Shown here piece after piece: positions 1-6,138 of a stretch of 13,837 bases of DNA. A program made the translations under genes and the position numbers. Origin of the DNA: Muribaculaceae bacterium (lineage in GTDB: Bacteria; Bacteroidota; Bacteroidia; Bacteroidales; Muribaculaceae); the NCBI GenBank assembly GCA_017545095.1, contig JAFYCU010000210.1, forward strand, positions 1 through 13,837, in the 5' to 3' direction. The notes under the pieces were generated by a model. It saw nothing but the letters and a program-made list of their open reading frames with translations. It had not been told where the DNA came from and did not search any database. Numbering within the stretch: the stretch's first letter is position 1; the number at the start of each line of letters is the position of its first letter.

Positions 1-664
1 GGGTGTCGCCGTTGGTCGATTTCACCTCAAACACGCCATCGCCCAGCTCCAGGATGGAGATATCGAACGTGCCGCCGCCAAGGTCGAACACGGCGATGCG
101 CTTGTCGCTGGCATCCTTGTCGAGTCCGTAGGCCAGTGCGGCTGCTGTGGGCTCGTTGACGATGCGCTGCACCTTCAAGCCGGCAATCTCGCCAGCTTCT
201 TTGGTGGCCTTGCGCTGGGCATCGTTGAAGTAGGCAGGCACAGTGATCACAGCCTCATCGACGGTGGTGCCCAGGTAGTCCTCGGCGGTCTTCTTCATCT
301 TTTGCAGAATCATGGCCGAGATTTCTTGCGGCGTGTACTGGCGACCGCCAATCTCCACGCGGGGCTGGTTGTTGCCGTTGTTCACCACCTTGTAGGGCAT
401 GCGCTCCACATCCTTGGTCACACGGTCGAACGTCTCGCCCATGAATCGCTTGATGGAGAACACGGTGCCAGTGGGGTTCATGATGGCCTGACGCTTAGCG
501 GGGTCGCCCACGATGCGCTCGCCATCGCCACCGTCCTTAAACGCCACCACCGAGGGGGTGGTGTTGCGGCCTTCGCTGTTCGGAATCACGACAGGGTTTT
601 TACCCTCGAGAACTGAAACACACGAGTTGGTGGTTCCAAGATCAATACCAATAATCTTTCCCAT
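1..664 (-). CDS. dnaK: Chaperone DnaK (Hsp70), N-terminal part, cut by window edge
   Basis: Hsp70 chaperone: a cytoplasmic ATPase that binds and releases unfolded polypeptides together with DnaJ and GrpE. About 221 residues of the nucleotide-binding domain are visible. The protein opens with [16 protein letters not shown], the phosphate-1 loop. It continues with the Hsp70 segments [50 protein letters not shown] and the phosphate-2 loop [13 protein letters not shown] near residues 197-209. The start is the ATG at 664, giving the standard Hsp70 N-terminus. The C-terminal two thirds lie beyond base 1. No Shine-Dalgarno sequence precedes the start; the leader is AT-rich, as is common in Bacteroidetes. 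A sigma-54-type promoter lies about 70 bp upstream. Identity is certain. Confidence 0.99.
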   Translation of the reverse strand, partial: MGKIIGIDLGTTNSCVSVLEGKNPVVIPNSEGRNTTPSVVAFKDGGDGERIVGDPAKRQAIMNPTGTVFSIKRFMGETFDRVTKDVERMPYKVVNNGNNQPRVEIGGRQYTPQEISAMILQKMKKTAEDYLGTTVDEAVITVPAYFNDAQRKATKEAGEIAGLKVQRIVNEPTAAALAYGLDKDASDKRIAVFDLGGGTFDISILELGDGVFEVKSTNGDT

Positions 665-734
665 AGTTGTATGATTTTAATTTGTTATTTAATCATGTTG
701 GTTTGAGCCGCCCATTGGCAGCCGCAACAATTAT

Positions 735-750
735 TGCAAAAGCCGTGCCA
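735..750 (-). promoter_or_regulatory. Putative sigma-54 (-24/-12) promoter of dnaK
   Basis: On the minus strand this reads TGGCACG, four bases, then TTGCA. That is a complete match to the RpoN consensus TGGCACG-N4-TTGCW with exact spacing. The predicted transcription start is near 724, giving a leader of about 60 nt before the dnaK ATG at 664. No CIRCE element (TTAGCACTC-N9-GAGTGCTAA) and no TAnnTTTG -7 box is visible in this gap. The motif match is direct; use of the promoter is inferred. Confidence 0.7.
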
Positions 751-758
751 AAAGAAAA

Positions 759-779
759 GTGCCACGCATTGCGCGGCAC
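759..779. repeat. 21-bp near-perfect inverted repeat upstream of dnaK promoter
   Basis: Ten-base arms GTGCCACGCA and TGCGCGGCAC flank a single T; nine of ten positions pair. The element begins 8 bp upstream of the -24 element of the predicted sigma-54 promoter. It could be a binding site for a dimeric regulator. No T-run follows in either direction, so it does not look like a terminator. Confidence 0.6.
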
Positions 780-783
780 AATC

Positions 784-800
784 ACTGACACGATGTCAGT
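784..800. repeat. 17-bp palindrome between the YcxB-like gene and dnaK
   Basis: Perfect 7-bp arms ACTGACA and TGTCAGT surround the 3-base centre CGA. The element lies about 40 bp downstream of the YcxB-like stop and just upstream of the dnaK promoter region. No U-rich tract follows it on the minus strand, so an intrinsic terminator is unlikely. A regulator or enhancer site for dnaK is the alternative, by inference. Confidence 0.55.
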
Positions 801-840
801 ATTTCAGGACTATCGTAATGACAAAAGCATGACAATAAGT

Positions 841-1329
841 TTATTCCGCAAGGTGCTGCTTGGCCAGATCGATAACATCGTCCTCGTGGATTCCCTGCCT
901 CGCGAGTGCATCGAGCGGCAACACAAAGAAGTTGAACCGCCTCACGCGCAGGTGGAAGTAGAGCGCGCGCCGGTCGCGCGTTGCGCTGGCGATGTCGCCC
1001 CACCCTATCGTGCGCGGCTTCATGCGCTGGTCGGTGAACGTGAGATGTATGCCCTGATTGTCGAAGACGGCCGTTTTCTCCATGAGCGACCACCGCACCT
1101 CGAGCGTGAGGGCATAGTTGATATAAACCAACACCAGCACCATAGGGAACACCAAGCACAACAGCATCAGCGCCGCCAGCAGCCATCGCACATCGCTCTG
1201 CAAAGCAGCCACGCCGCCACACGCCGCCACAGGCAGCGCAAACCACGGCCAATGGCGGCCGAAGAACAGCCGCCACATCACGCGCTGGTAGTCGCCAGCA
1301 TCGACCTTGAAGTCGCGAATCTCAATCAT
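841..1329 (-). CDS. YcxB-like small membrane protein
   Basis: Protein of 162 residues, function unknown. A short cytoplasmic N-terminus is followed by two hydrophobic helices near residues 27-45 and 48-72. The second half, about residues 75-160, is soluble and beta-rich (VRWSLMEKTAVFDNQGIHLTF, then IGWGDIASATRDRRALYFHL). This resembles the YcxB-like C-terminal domain found in many Firmicutes and Bacteroidetes membrane proteins. The ATG at 1329 is chosen; a TTG three codons upstream would add only three residues and is less likely. The gene starts 48 bp after the stop of the BIG2/SUMF gene on the same strand, so cotranscription is possible. Family assignment is by appearance and moderately sure; role is unknown. 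Confidence 0.75.
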   Translation of the reverse strand: MIEIRDFKVDAGDYQRVMWRLFFGRHWPWFALPVAACGGVAALQSDVRWLLAALMLLCLVFPMVLVLVYINYALTLEVRWSLMEKTAVFDNQGIHLTFTDQRMKPRTIGWGDIASATRDRRALYFHLRVRRFNFFVLPLDALARQGIHEDDVIDLAKQHLAE

Positions 1330-1377
1330 GGCATTCAACGACGGGATAACAGAATATCGGAAAACGTAGCATCTTAA

Positions 1378-3846
1378 TCATTTGGCCAAACGCAGTCCGG
1401 CATAGCGGCTGGAGCTTGTGGGTGTCCACCCCTGGCGGTGCGACACACGTGCCCAGTCGTCGCTGTCGTTATAGCATCCGCCACGTATCACCTTGAATGT
1501 GCCGGTATCGGGACCTGTGGGGTTCACCACAGCAGTCGAGGAGTAGCCGCCCCACCAGTCTTGGCATGGTTCCCACACATTGCCACTCATGTCATAAAGC
1601 CCCAACTCGTTCGGGGCCTTGGTGGCCACGGCGTGGGTATGGCCGCCGCTGTTGTCCACGCACCAGGCCACATCGTCGGAGGTGTTGCTGCCGGCCCACT
1701 TATAGCCCTTGCTCTTGTTGCCGCCACGAGCGGCATACTCCCACTCGGCCTCGGTGGGCAGACGGAAGGTCTCGCCGGTGATTTGGTTCAATTTGGTGAT
1801 GAACTCCTGACATTGGTTCCAACTCACCTCCTCCACGGGATAGTTGCCGCCAGCCTGGTTATAGCTGGGATTGTTGCCCATCACCGCCTGCCACAGGGCC
1901 TGGGTCACCGGTGTCTCACCGATGGCAAAGCCCGACAGCGTGACTTGGTGGGGCGGCTTCTCGTTGGCCGAAATGCCGCTGCCCTGCTCGGCGGTGGCTC
2001 CCATGGTGAACGTGCCGCCTTTTACCTTAATCATGTTGAAAGTCACGCCATTCACCGTGTATTCGGTGTATGGGTCCTTGCCGAGCATGATGTTGATAAC
2101 GATGTTCAGGTCATCCACATCCACCACACCGCTGCCATCGACATCGGCCCATAGGGCAGTGTCATCATCGGTGCCTGTATGAATAATCATGTTAATCACC
2201 AGATTCATATCATCAACATCCACTGCTCCATCGTAGTTCACATCGCCTCGGCGGCGGCGTTCCTTCACCGTGAGGATGCAGGTGCCGGTGCGGTTGGAGC
2301 CATCGGTGGTGGTGGCCAATATCACGGTAGTTCCAGCGGCCAGCGCGGTGATGTTGCCATCGCTGTCGACGGTGGCCACGGCGGGCTTGGAGCTGGACCA
2401 TGCCACCTGCTGCAAAGCAGCATCGGGCAGCACAGTGGCCGTGAGGGCTGTGTGTTGGCCCACCGTGATGGTGAGCTCCTCATCGCTCATCACCACCGCT
2501 GTGGCCTGCGGGCGCGTCACCGTCACGGTGCATGTCGCACTCAGGTTGCTGCCATCGGTAGTGGTTGCAGAAATGACAGCTGTGCCATCACTCACGGCTG
2601 TGACGATGCCGTTGTCGTCGACGGTGGCCACGTCGGGTTTAGAGCTGAACCATGCCACTTGCTGCACAGCTGTGGTGGGCAGCACGGTGGCCGTGAGGGC
2701 GCTGTGATCACCCACCGTCATGGAGAGCTCGTCATCGCTCATCACCACTGCCGTGGCCATGGGTGGGGTCACCGTCACGGTGCATGTCGCACTCAGATTG
2801 CTGCCGTCGGCCGTGGTGGCGGTGATGGTGGCCTCGCCCACACCGATGGCGGAAACCAGGCCGTTGGCATCCACGATGGCCACGGCGGTGTTGCTCGTGC
2901 GCCATGTCACGCTGCGGTCGGTGGCGCTGGTAGGCAGCACGGTGGCCGCGAGTTGCAACGTGCCACCCACCTGCAGCGAGGCTGTGGTAGGAGCCACACT
3001 GATGTTGGTGGCCATACGGCGGGCCACCGTCACGATGCAGGTGGCGGTGCGGTTGGAGCCATCGGTGGTGGTGGCAGTGACCACGGCCATGCCTTCGCCC
3101 ACAGCGGTGACCACACCGCTCTGGCTCACCGTGGCCACGCTGGCCTTGGAGGTGGCCCATACCACGGCCTGCGAGGCCGTGGAGGGTGTCACCGTGGCGG
3201 TGAGCGTGGTCTGCTCGCCAACATAGGTGGTGAATTCGCTCTGACTCAAGGTGATATCGGTGGCGATGTCGTGCGAACGGGTGACGGTGACCATGAACGA
3301 ACGCGACTCGCCCTCGTAGGCCTGCTCATGTCCCGAGCTGGCCTCCACAAAGTCGAAACCTGTGATAGAGGAAGCGAGCGTCTGCGCCGTGAGAGCGGCA
3401 TCGGCATGGATGGTGAGGTCGAACAGGTACTGCCGTGTGCCGGCAGGGATGCTCAGCGTCTTGGTGGTGTTGAGGGTGAGGATGCGGAAATGGCCATCAA
3501 CGATGCCGCAGTCCACCGAGTATTGCGAAGCCGCCATGGTGGCGAGAAAAGCCGACGAGAAATTGACATCGGTTGCGGTGAGGCCAGACGGAAGCACCAC
3601 ATCGGCCTGAAACATCCAGATGGGCATCGACGAGGTGAGATACACGGGCACGGTCTTGGTCGCACCGGCCTCAAGGGTGAAATCGTCGATGTGGAGGTAG
3701 TTCTGCGCACTCACCGATGGCTCGCGGGCAAAGGTCACGCCCTCGATACTCAGCCGATGGCGGTTGATGCGATAAGGCTGCGCCGATGCGCCGGCGGCAC
3801 ACAGCACCACCAGCATCAACAGCAAGGTTTGTTGGATCCGGTTCAT
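1378..3846 (-). CDS. Secreted cohesin-like/BIG2/dockerin/SUMF multidomain protein
   Basis: Secreted protein of 822 residues with five kinds of module. Residues 1-22 are a Sec signal peptide ending in ASA, without a lipobox. Residues about 50-188 look like a cohesin-type beta sandwich (TVPVYLTSSMPIWMFQADVV). Four BIG2 Ig-like domains cover about 195-528; each has the form VTWxSSxxxVATV, then a glycine-rich turn, then TATTTDGSN. Residues 533-590 hold two dockerin-type calcium loops: D535-N537-D539-D543-D546 and D568-D570-S572-D576-D579. Residues 600-822 form a SUMF1/FGE-like domain with FRLPTEAEWEYAARGG and GNVWEPCQDWW. The usual FGE cysteine pair is missing: the RGG motif continues as CYNDSDDWARVSHR. 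It is therefore probably a binding or structural domain rather than a formylglycine-generating enzyme. The next gene upstream also encodes a secreted dockerin protein. Domain calls are strong; function is inferred. Confidence 0.9.
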   Translation of the reverse strand: MNRIQQTLLLMLVVLCAAGASAQPYRINRHRLSIEGVTFAREPSVSAQNYLHIDDFTLEAGATKTVPVYLTSSMPIWMFQADVVLPSGLTATDVNFSSAFLATMAASQYSVDCGIVDGHFRILTLNTTKTLSIPAGTRQYLFDLTIHADAALTAQTLASSITGFDFVEASSGHEQAYEGESRSFMVTVTRSHDIATDITLSQSEFTTYVGEQTTLTATVTPSTASQAVVWATSKASVATVSQSGVVTAVGEGMAVVTATTTDGSNRTATCIVTVARRMATNISVAPTTASLQVGGTLQLAATVLPTSATDRSVTWRTSNTAVAIVDANGLVSAIGVGEATITATTADGSNLSATCTVTVTPPMATAVVMSDDELSMTVGDHSALTATVLPTTAVQQVAWFSSKPDVATVDDNGIVTAVSDGTAVISATTTDGSNLSATCTVTVTRPQATAVVMSDEELTITVGQHTALTATVLPDAALQQVAWSSSKPAVATVDSDGNITALAAGTTVILATTTDGSNRTGTCILTVKERRRRGDVNYDGAVDVDDMNLVINMIIHTGTDDDTALWADVDGSGVVDVDDLNIVINIMLGKDPYTEYTVNGVTFNMIKVKGGTFTMGATAEQGSGISANEKPPHQVTLSGFAIGETPVTQALWQAVMGNNPSYNQAGGNYPVEEVSWNQCQEFITKLNQITGETFRLPTEAEWEYAARGGNKSKGYKWAGSNTSDDVAWCVDNSGGHTHAVATKAPNELGLYDMSGNVWEPCQDWWGGYSSTAVVNPTGPDTGTFKVIRGGCYNDSDDWARVSHRQGWTPTSSSRYAGLRLAK
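2263..3264 (-). repeat. Four tandem BIG2 (bacterial Ig-like) coding repeats
   Basis: Four copies of about 83 codons each inside the multidomain gene. Copies three and four are the most alike: both start ATAVVMSD and share HTALTATVLP- and VAWxSSKP-type segments. This suggests a recent duplication. Such arrays usually act as stalks that hold a terminal domain away from the cell surface, and they can gain or lose units by recombination. Confidence 0.85.
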
Positions 3847-4118
3847 ATTGCTTTGTTTTATTGTTTAGACATAAGTGCGAGACAAGTGACGAGTCATAAG
3901 CCAATTATCATGACTTGATGTTACCAATCTGTAACGTTTGGTGTGAGCGTTTTAGACTAAAGAACAAAAGACACATAAAATTTATTATGTACATATATCC
4001 TTGAATCAATCTATTAATTTATAGAAATATAACTAGCGTTGACCCTCTTTATGCTCATTTAGTCTATATCACAACCCACACGATTCGTTAAAGGGCCTAA
4101 TAATTCATTCTATATGTA
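3847..4118. other. AT-rich gap between the two dockerin-protein genes
   Basis: This 272-bp stretch separates the LRR gene stop from the BIG2/SUMF start, both on the minus strand. It holds the degenerate heptamers (3871-3902), an ATTATCATGA motif near 3904 like those at 9640-9703, and a small inverted repeat GTTAC-N6-GTAAC at 3920-3935. No CAAAnnTA (a minus-strand -7 box) was found, so the promoter of the BIG2/SUMF gene is not identified. No gene is visible here. Confidence 0.6.
3871..3902. repeat. Degenerate heptamer repeat upstream of the BIG2/SUMF gene
   Basis: The units ACAAGTG, ACGAGTC and ATAAGCC lie head to tail at 3882-3902. A related ATAAGTG at 3871-3877 is offset by four bases. The stretch lies 25-56 bp upstream of the BIG2/SUMF start codon. 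It resembles the clearer 7-bp arrays elsewhere in this window but is imperfect, so the call is tentative. Confidence 0.4.
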
Positions 4119-5513
4119 TCACTCCACGATTCGTCCAAGCATGATGTTGACCACGGCGTTGAGGTCGGCCACGTTTACCTTGCCATCGGCGGTGACATCG
4201 GCCTGGTCGTGGTAGAGCGAGGAGCGGCCGAGGATTAGGTTCACCATTGCGTTCACATCGTTGATATCAACGCAGCCATCGCCCGTGAGGTCGCCTTTGA
4301 CCACGAAAGCATCAGCATCATCGATGTAATTGTCGAAGCGCATCCACACCGGAGCGGAGTAATAGCTCGACAAACTCCCTTTGGGCACATGCACGGTGGC
4401 CGTATAGAAAACATTAGGACTGAATGTAAACCAGTTGACGTTTTCTTCAACCTGGGCTGGTCGGTCGCGCAAGCAAATAATATCCTTGATTGATGAGCAT
4501 TTCTCAAACGCCCCAAACAAGATGCTCCTCACCTCAGGACCAAGACACACTTTTTCCAGACTGGTGCATCCCGAGAAGGTCAGTCCATTGATGGTAGTCA
4601 CCTTATTGGGAATAGTTATACTGGTCAAGCCAGTACATTTTTTGAAAGCACCCCCTGCAATTTGTATCACCGAATTGGGTATGGTTATACTCGTCAAGCC
4701 GGTACAACCATAGAATGCAGAGCTACCAATGATTTTCATTGAGTTGGGAATAGTCACGCTGGTCAGACCAGAGCAACCATATAATCCTCCTTCCTTCAAT
4801 TTCTCGATACCATCTGGAATAACCAAGGATGTGATTTTCGAGCCATTTAAATACAGGTCACCTTTCTCACTTGATTCAAACGGATGTCCCCATTGGCCAT
4901 AATCGATATCCAGCCATGCTGCCAAGTCGGTGATGTACACGCTCGTTAAATTGTTGCACTCTTTGAATGCACTAAAACCGATGTTTGTCACCGACTTGCC
5001 GATTGACACACTCGTTAAATTGCTACAGCCCTCGAAAGTTTCTTGGTTGATTTTGGTCACGGAGTCGGGAATGGCCACGCTCGCCAGTTTGGAACAAGAC
5101 CAAAAAGCAAAGCTGCCGATTTCGGTCACCGAGTTGGGGATGTTCACGCTCTCCAGACTGCAGCAAAGTTCGAATGCTGAACTACTGATGGTGGTCACGG
5201 TGTTGGGGATATACACACTTGTTATTCCACACTGATAGAAAGCATGGTCACCGATGGCAACCACATCATATAGCTCTCCATCAACATTAATCACGCTTGG
5301 GATGATGAGCGCACCATTTAAACCATCGTATGTTGGACCTATATATTGATTAGCATCAACATCATAGTCAAGATGATCGTAGGTGACCGTTACCGATTTG
5401 CCGTCTGGGTTTTGGCTGTAGCAAATGCCATCCACCCAAAAGGCACTGGCCGTGAGTGTGACGGCGAGGCATAGTGCCGCAGCGAGCCAGCGTTTGAGTT
5501 GTTTGTTTTTCAT
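4119..5513 (-). CDS. Secreted BspA-type LRR protein with C-terminal dockerin-like domain
   Basis: Secreted protein of 464 residues. The start MKNKQLKRWL at 5513 gives a clean signal peptide (residues 1-24, cleavage after ASA); an upstream in-frame start would add 16 residues in front of it and is rejected. Residues about 86-340 are BspA/LRR_5 repeats of about 23 residues with the pattern SAFxGCxxLTSVxIPNSVTxI. Residues 407-461 are a dockerin-like module with two calcium loops, D408-T410-D412-D416-D419 and D439-T441-D443-N447-D450. The protein ends three residues later. LRR_5 proteins in oral and gut Bacteroidales are surface proteins, some of which bind host proteins or other bacteria. The central LRR part is clearly more AT-rich than both ends of the gene and than the neighbouring genes. 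The next gene downstream encodes a cohesin-like plus dockerin protein, so a physical partnership is possible but unproven. Confidence 0.92.
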   Translation of the reverse strand: MKNKQLKRWLAAALCLAVTLTASAFWVDGICYSQNPDGKSVTVTYDHLDYDVDANQYIGPTYDGLNGALIIPSVINVDGELYDVVAIGDHAFYQCGITSVYIPNTVTTISSSAFELCCSLESVNIPNSVTEIGSFAFWSCSKLASVAIPDSVTKINQETFEGCSNLTSVSIGKSVTNIGFSAFKECNNLTSVYITDLAAWLDIDYGQWGHPFESSEKGDLYLNGSKITSLVIPDGIEKLKEGGLYGCSGLTSVTIPNSMKIIGSSAFYGCTGLTSITIPNSVIQIAGGAFKKCTGLTSITIPNKVTTINGLTFSGCTSLEKVCLGPEVRSILFGAFEKCSSIKDIICLRDRPAQVEENVNWFTFSPNVFYTATVHVPKGSLSSYYSAPVWMRFDNYIDDADAFVVKGDLTGDGCVDINDVNAMVNLILGRSSLYHDQADVTADGKVNVADLNAVVNIMLGRIVE

Positions 5514-5772
5514 AATTACGTTGTTAAGTGATGTGCAAAGAATAAAGAGACATATGAACATAAGCCCTTGGCAGCGGTTGACATAAGTACATAAGATTCT
5601 TATATATTATAATATGGTGTTCTGCTTCGGTCATCCGGCCAGCGCAAGGGCAGGTTCTACTGTATACATATAGCCGACGTGCGAAAAGGTAACCCATGCG
5701 AACATACTGATTCTCAAAATTATGAGGGTTCGCCTTTTCGCACTGTCGGCTATCCCGGCATCGCCTGCGGTA
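5514..5772. other. Gap upstream of the LRR gene with AT palindromes and a long hairpin
   Basis: The gap separates the SemiSWEET stop from the LRR start, both on the minus strand. It contains the AT-rich palindromes ATAAGATTCTTAT (5591-5603) and ATATTATAATAT (5604-5615), and the long inverted repeat listed separately. A near-consensus -7 box, TATTCTTTG with one extra base, occurs on the minus strand about 25 bp upstream of the LRR start; this is too weak to call as a promoter. Confidence 0.5.
5670..5753. repeat. Long imperfect inverted repeat (hairpin) after the SemiSWEET gene
   Basis: Left arm 5670-5695 and right arm 5726-5753 are reverse complements apart from a few bases. Both contain ATAGCCGAC, then GTGCGAAAAGG, then AACCC; the right arm has one extra base in the middle and one near the tip. 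The loop is about 30 bases. The element starts about 20 bp past the SemiSWEET stop. It lacks a trailing U-tract on the minus strand, so it is not a textbook terminator. It could instead be a MITE-like element or a structured 3' end; no clear target duplication is visible. Confidence 0.7.
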
Positions 5773-6057
5773 TCAGTGCTTGAAATGGTCGTTATACATC
5801 TTGATGCCAAAAATGATGGCACTCATAGTGGTGGTGAGTAGGTTGCACAGCAACAGTGGCAAGTTGTTGGTGAGCCAACCATTGATGGCAAACAGCAGGC
5901 TGCCAATGCCCATGAGCAGGAAAGTGCCCAAGGCAATGTCATCGGTCTTGCGGGTGCGCAGCGTGTGAATCGTCTGCGGCAGGTAGCCCAGCACCATGCT
6001 CACGCTGGCTGCATAACCCACAATCAAGGAGATGTTTTGTGAAATAAAATCAATCAT
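5773..6057 (-). CDS. SemiSWEET (PQ-loop) sugar transporter
   Basis: Small integral membrane protein of 94 residues, the usual size for bacterial SemiSWEETs. These have three helices, dimerise, and move sugars down their gradient across the inner membrane. Three hydrophobic segments lie near residues 8-26, 42-60 and 65-85. The signature GYLPQTIHTLRTRKTDD carries the PQ pair at residues 27-28. The ATG at 6057 (MIDFISQNISL) is chosen; an upstream in-frame start would add 12 residues (MRWRAVYNLISI) that family members lack. It lies 81 bp after the protease stop on the same strand, with a heptamer array in the gap. Cotranscription with the protease is plausible. The exact substrate cannot be told. 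Confidence 0.9.
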   Translation of the reverse strand: MIDFISQNISLIVGYAASVSMVLGYLPQTIHTLRTRKTDDIALGTFLLMGIGSLLFAINGWLTNNLPLLLCNLLTTTMSAIIFGIKMYNDHFKH

Positions 6058-6102
6058 AATAGAGATTAGGTTGTAGACCGCTCGCCATCGCACACTGGGA
6101 GG

Positions 6103-6137
6103 CTCGGTTCTGGGTTCTTGGTTCTTGGTTCTCGGTT
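6103..6137. repeat. Heptamer tandem array, five units of CTYGGTT type
   Basis: Five consecutive 7-bp units: CTCGGTT, CTGGGTT, CTTGGTT, CTTGGTT, CTCGGTT. They end 1 bp before the complement of the protease stop codon (6139-6141). On the minus strand the array therefore begins right after the protease TAA, in the 81-bp gap before SemiSWEET. Only the third position varies between units. Confidence 0.85.
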
Positions 6138-6138
6138 C

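Noticed and set aside
784..800. Palindrome as an intrinsic terminator of the YcxB-like gene
   Set aside because: Short 7-bp stem and no U-rich tract after it on the minus strand.
667..1377. A plus-strand frame of 236 codons across the dnaK promoter and the YcxB-like gene
   Set aside because: It crosses the regulatory gap and is antisense to a protein with clear membrane helices; the translation looks random.
2179..3918. A plus-strand open frame of 579 codons opposite the BIG2/SUMF gene
   Set aside because: Low-complexity His/Gly-rich translation that follows the Ig repeats in mirror form; no domain and no promoter. The minus-strand gene explains the region.
5631..5822. A 63-codon minus-strand frame over the long hairpin
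   Set aside because: It overlaps the SemiSWEET end in another frame and is mostly a translation of the inverted repeat.
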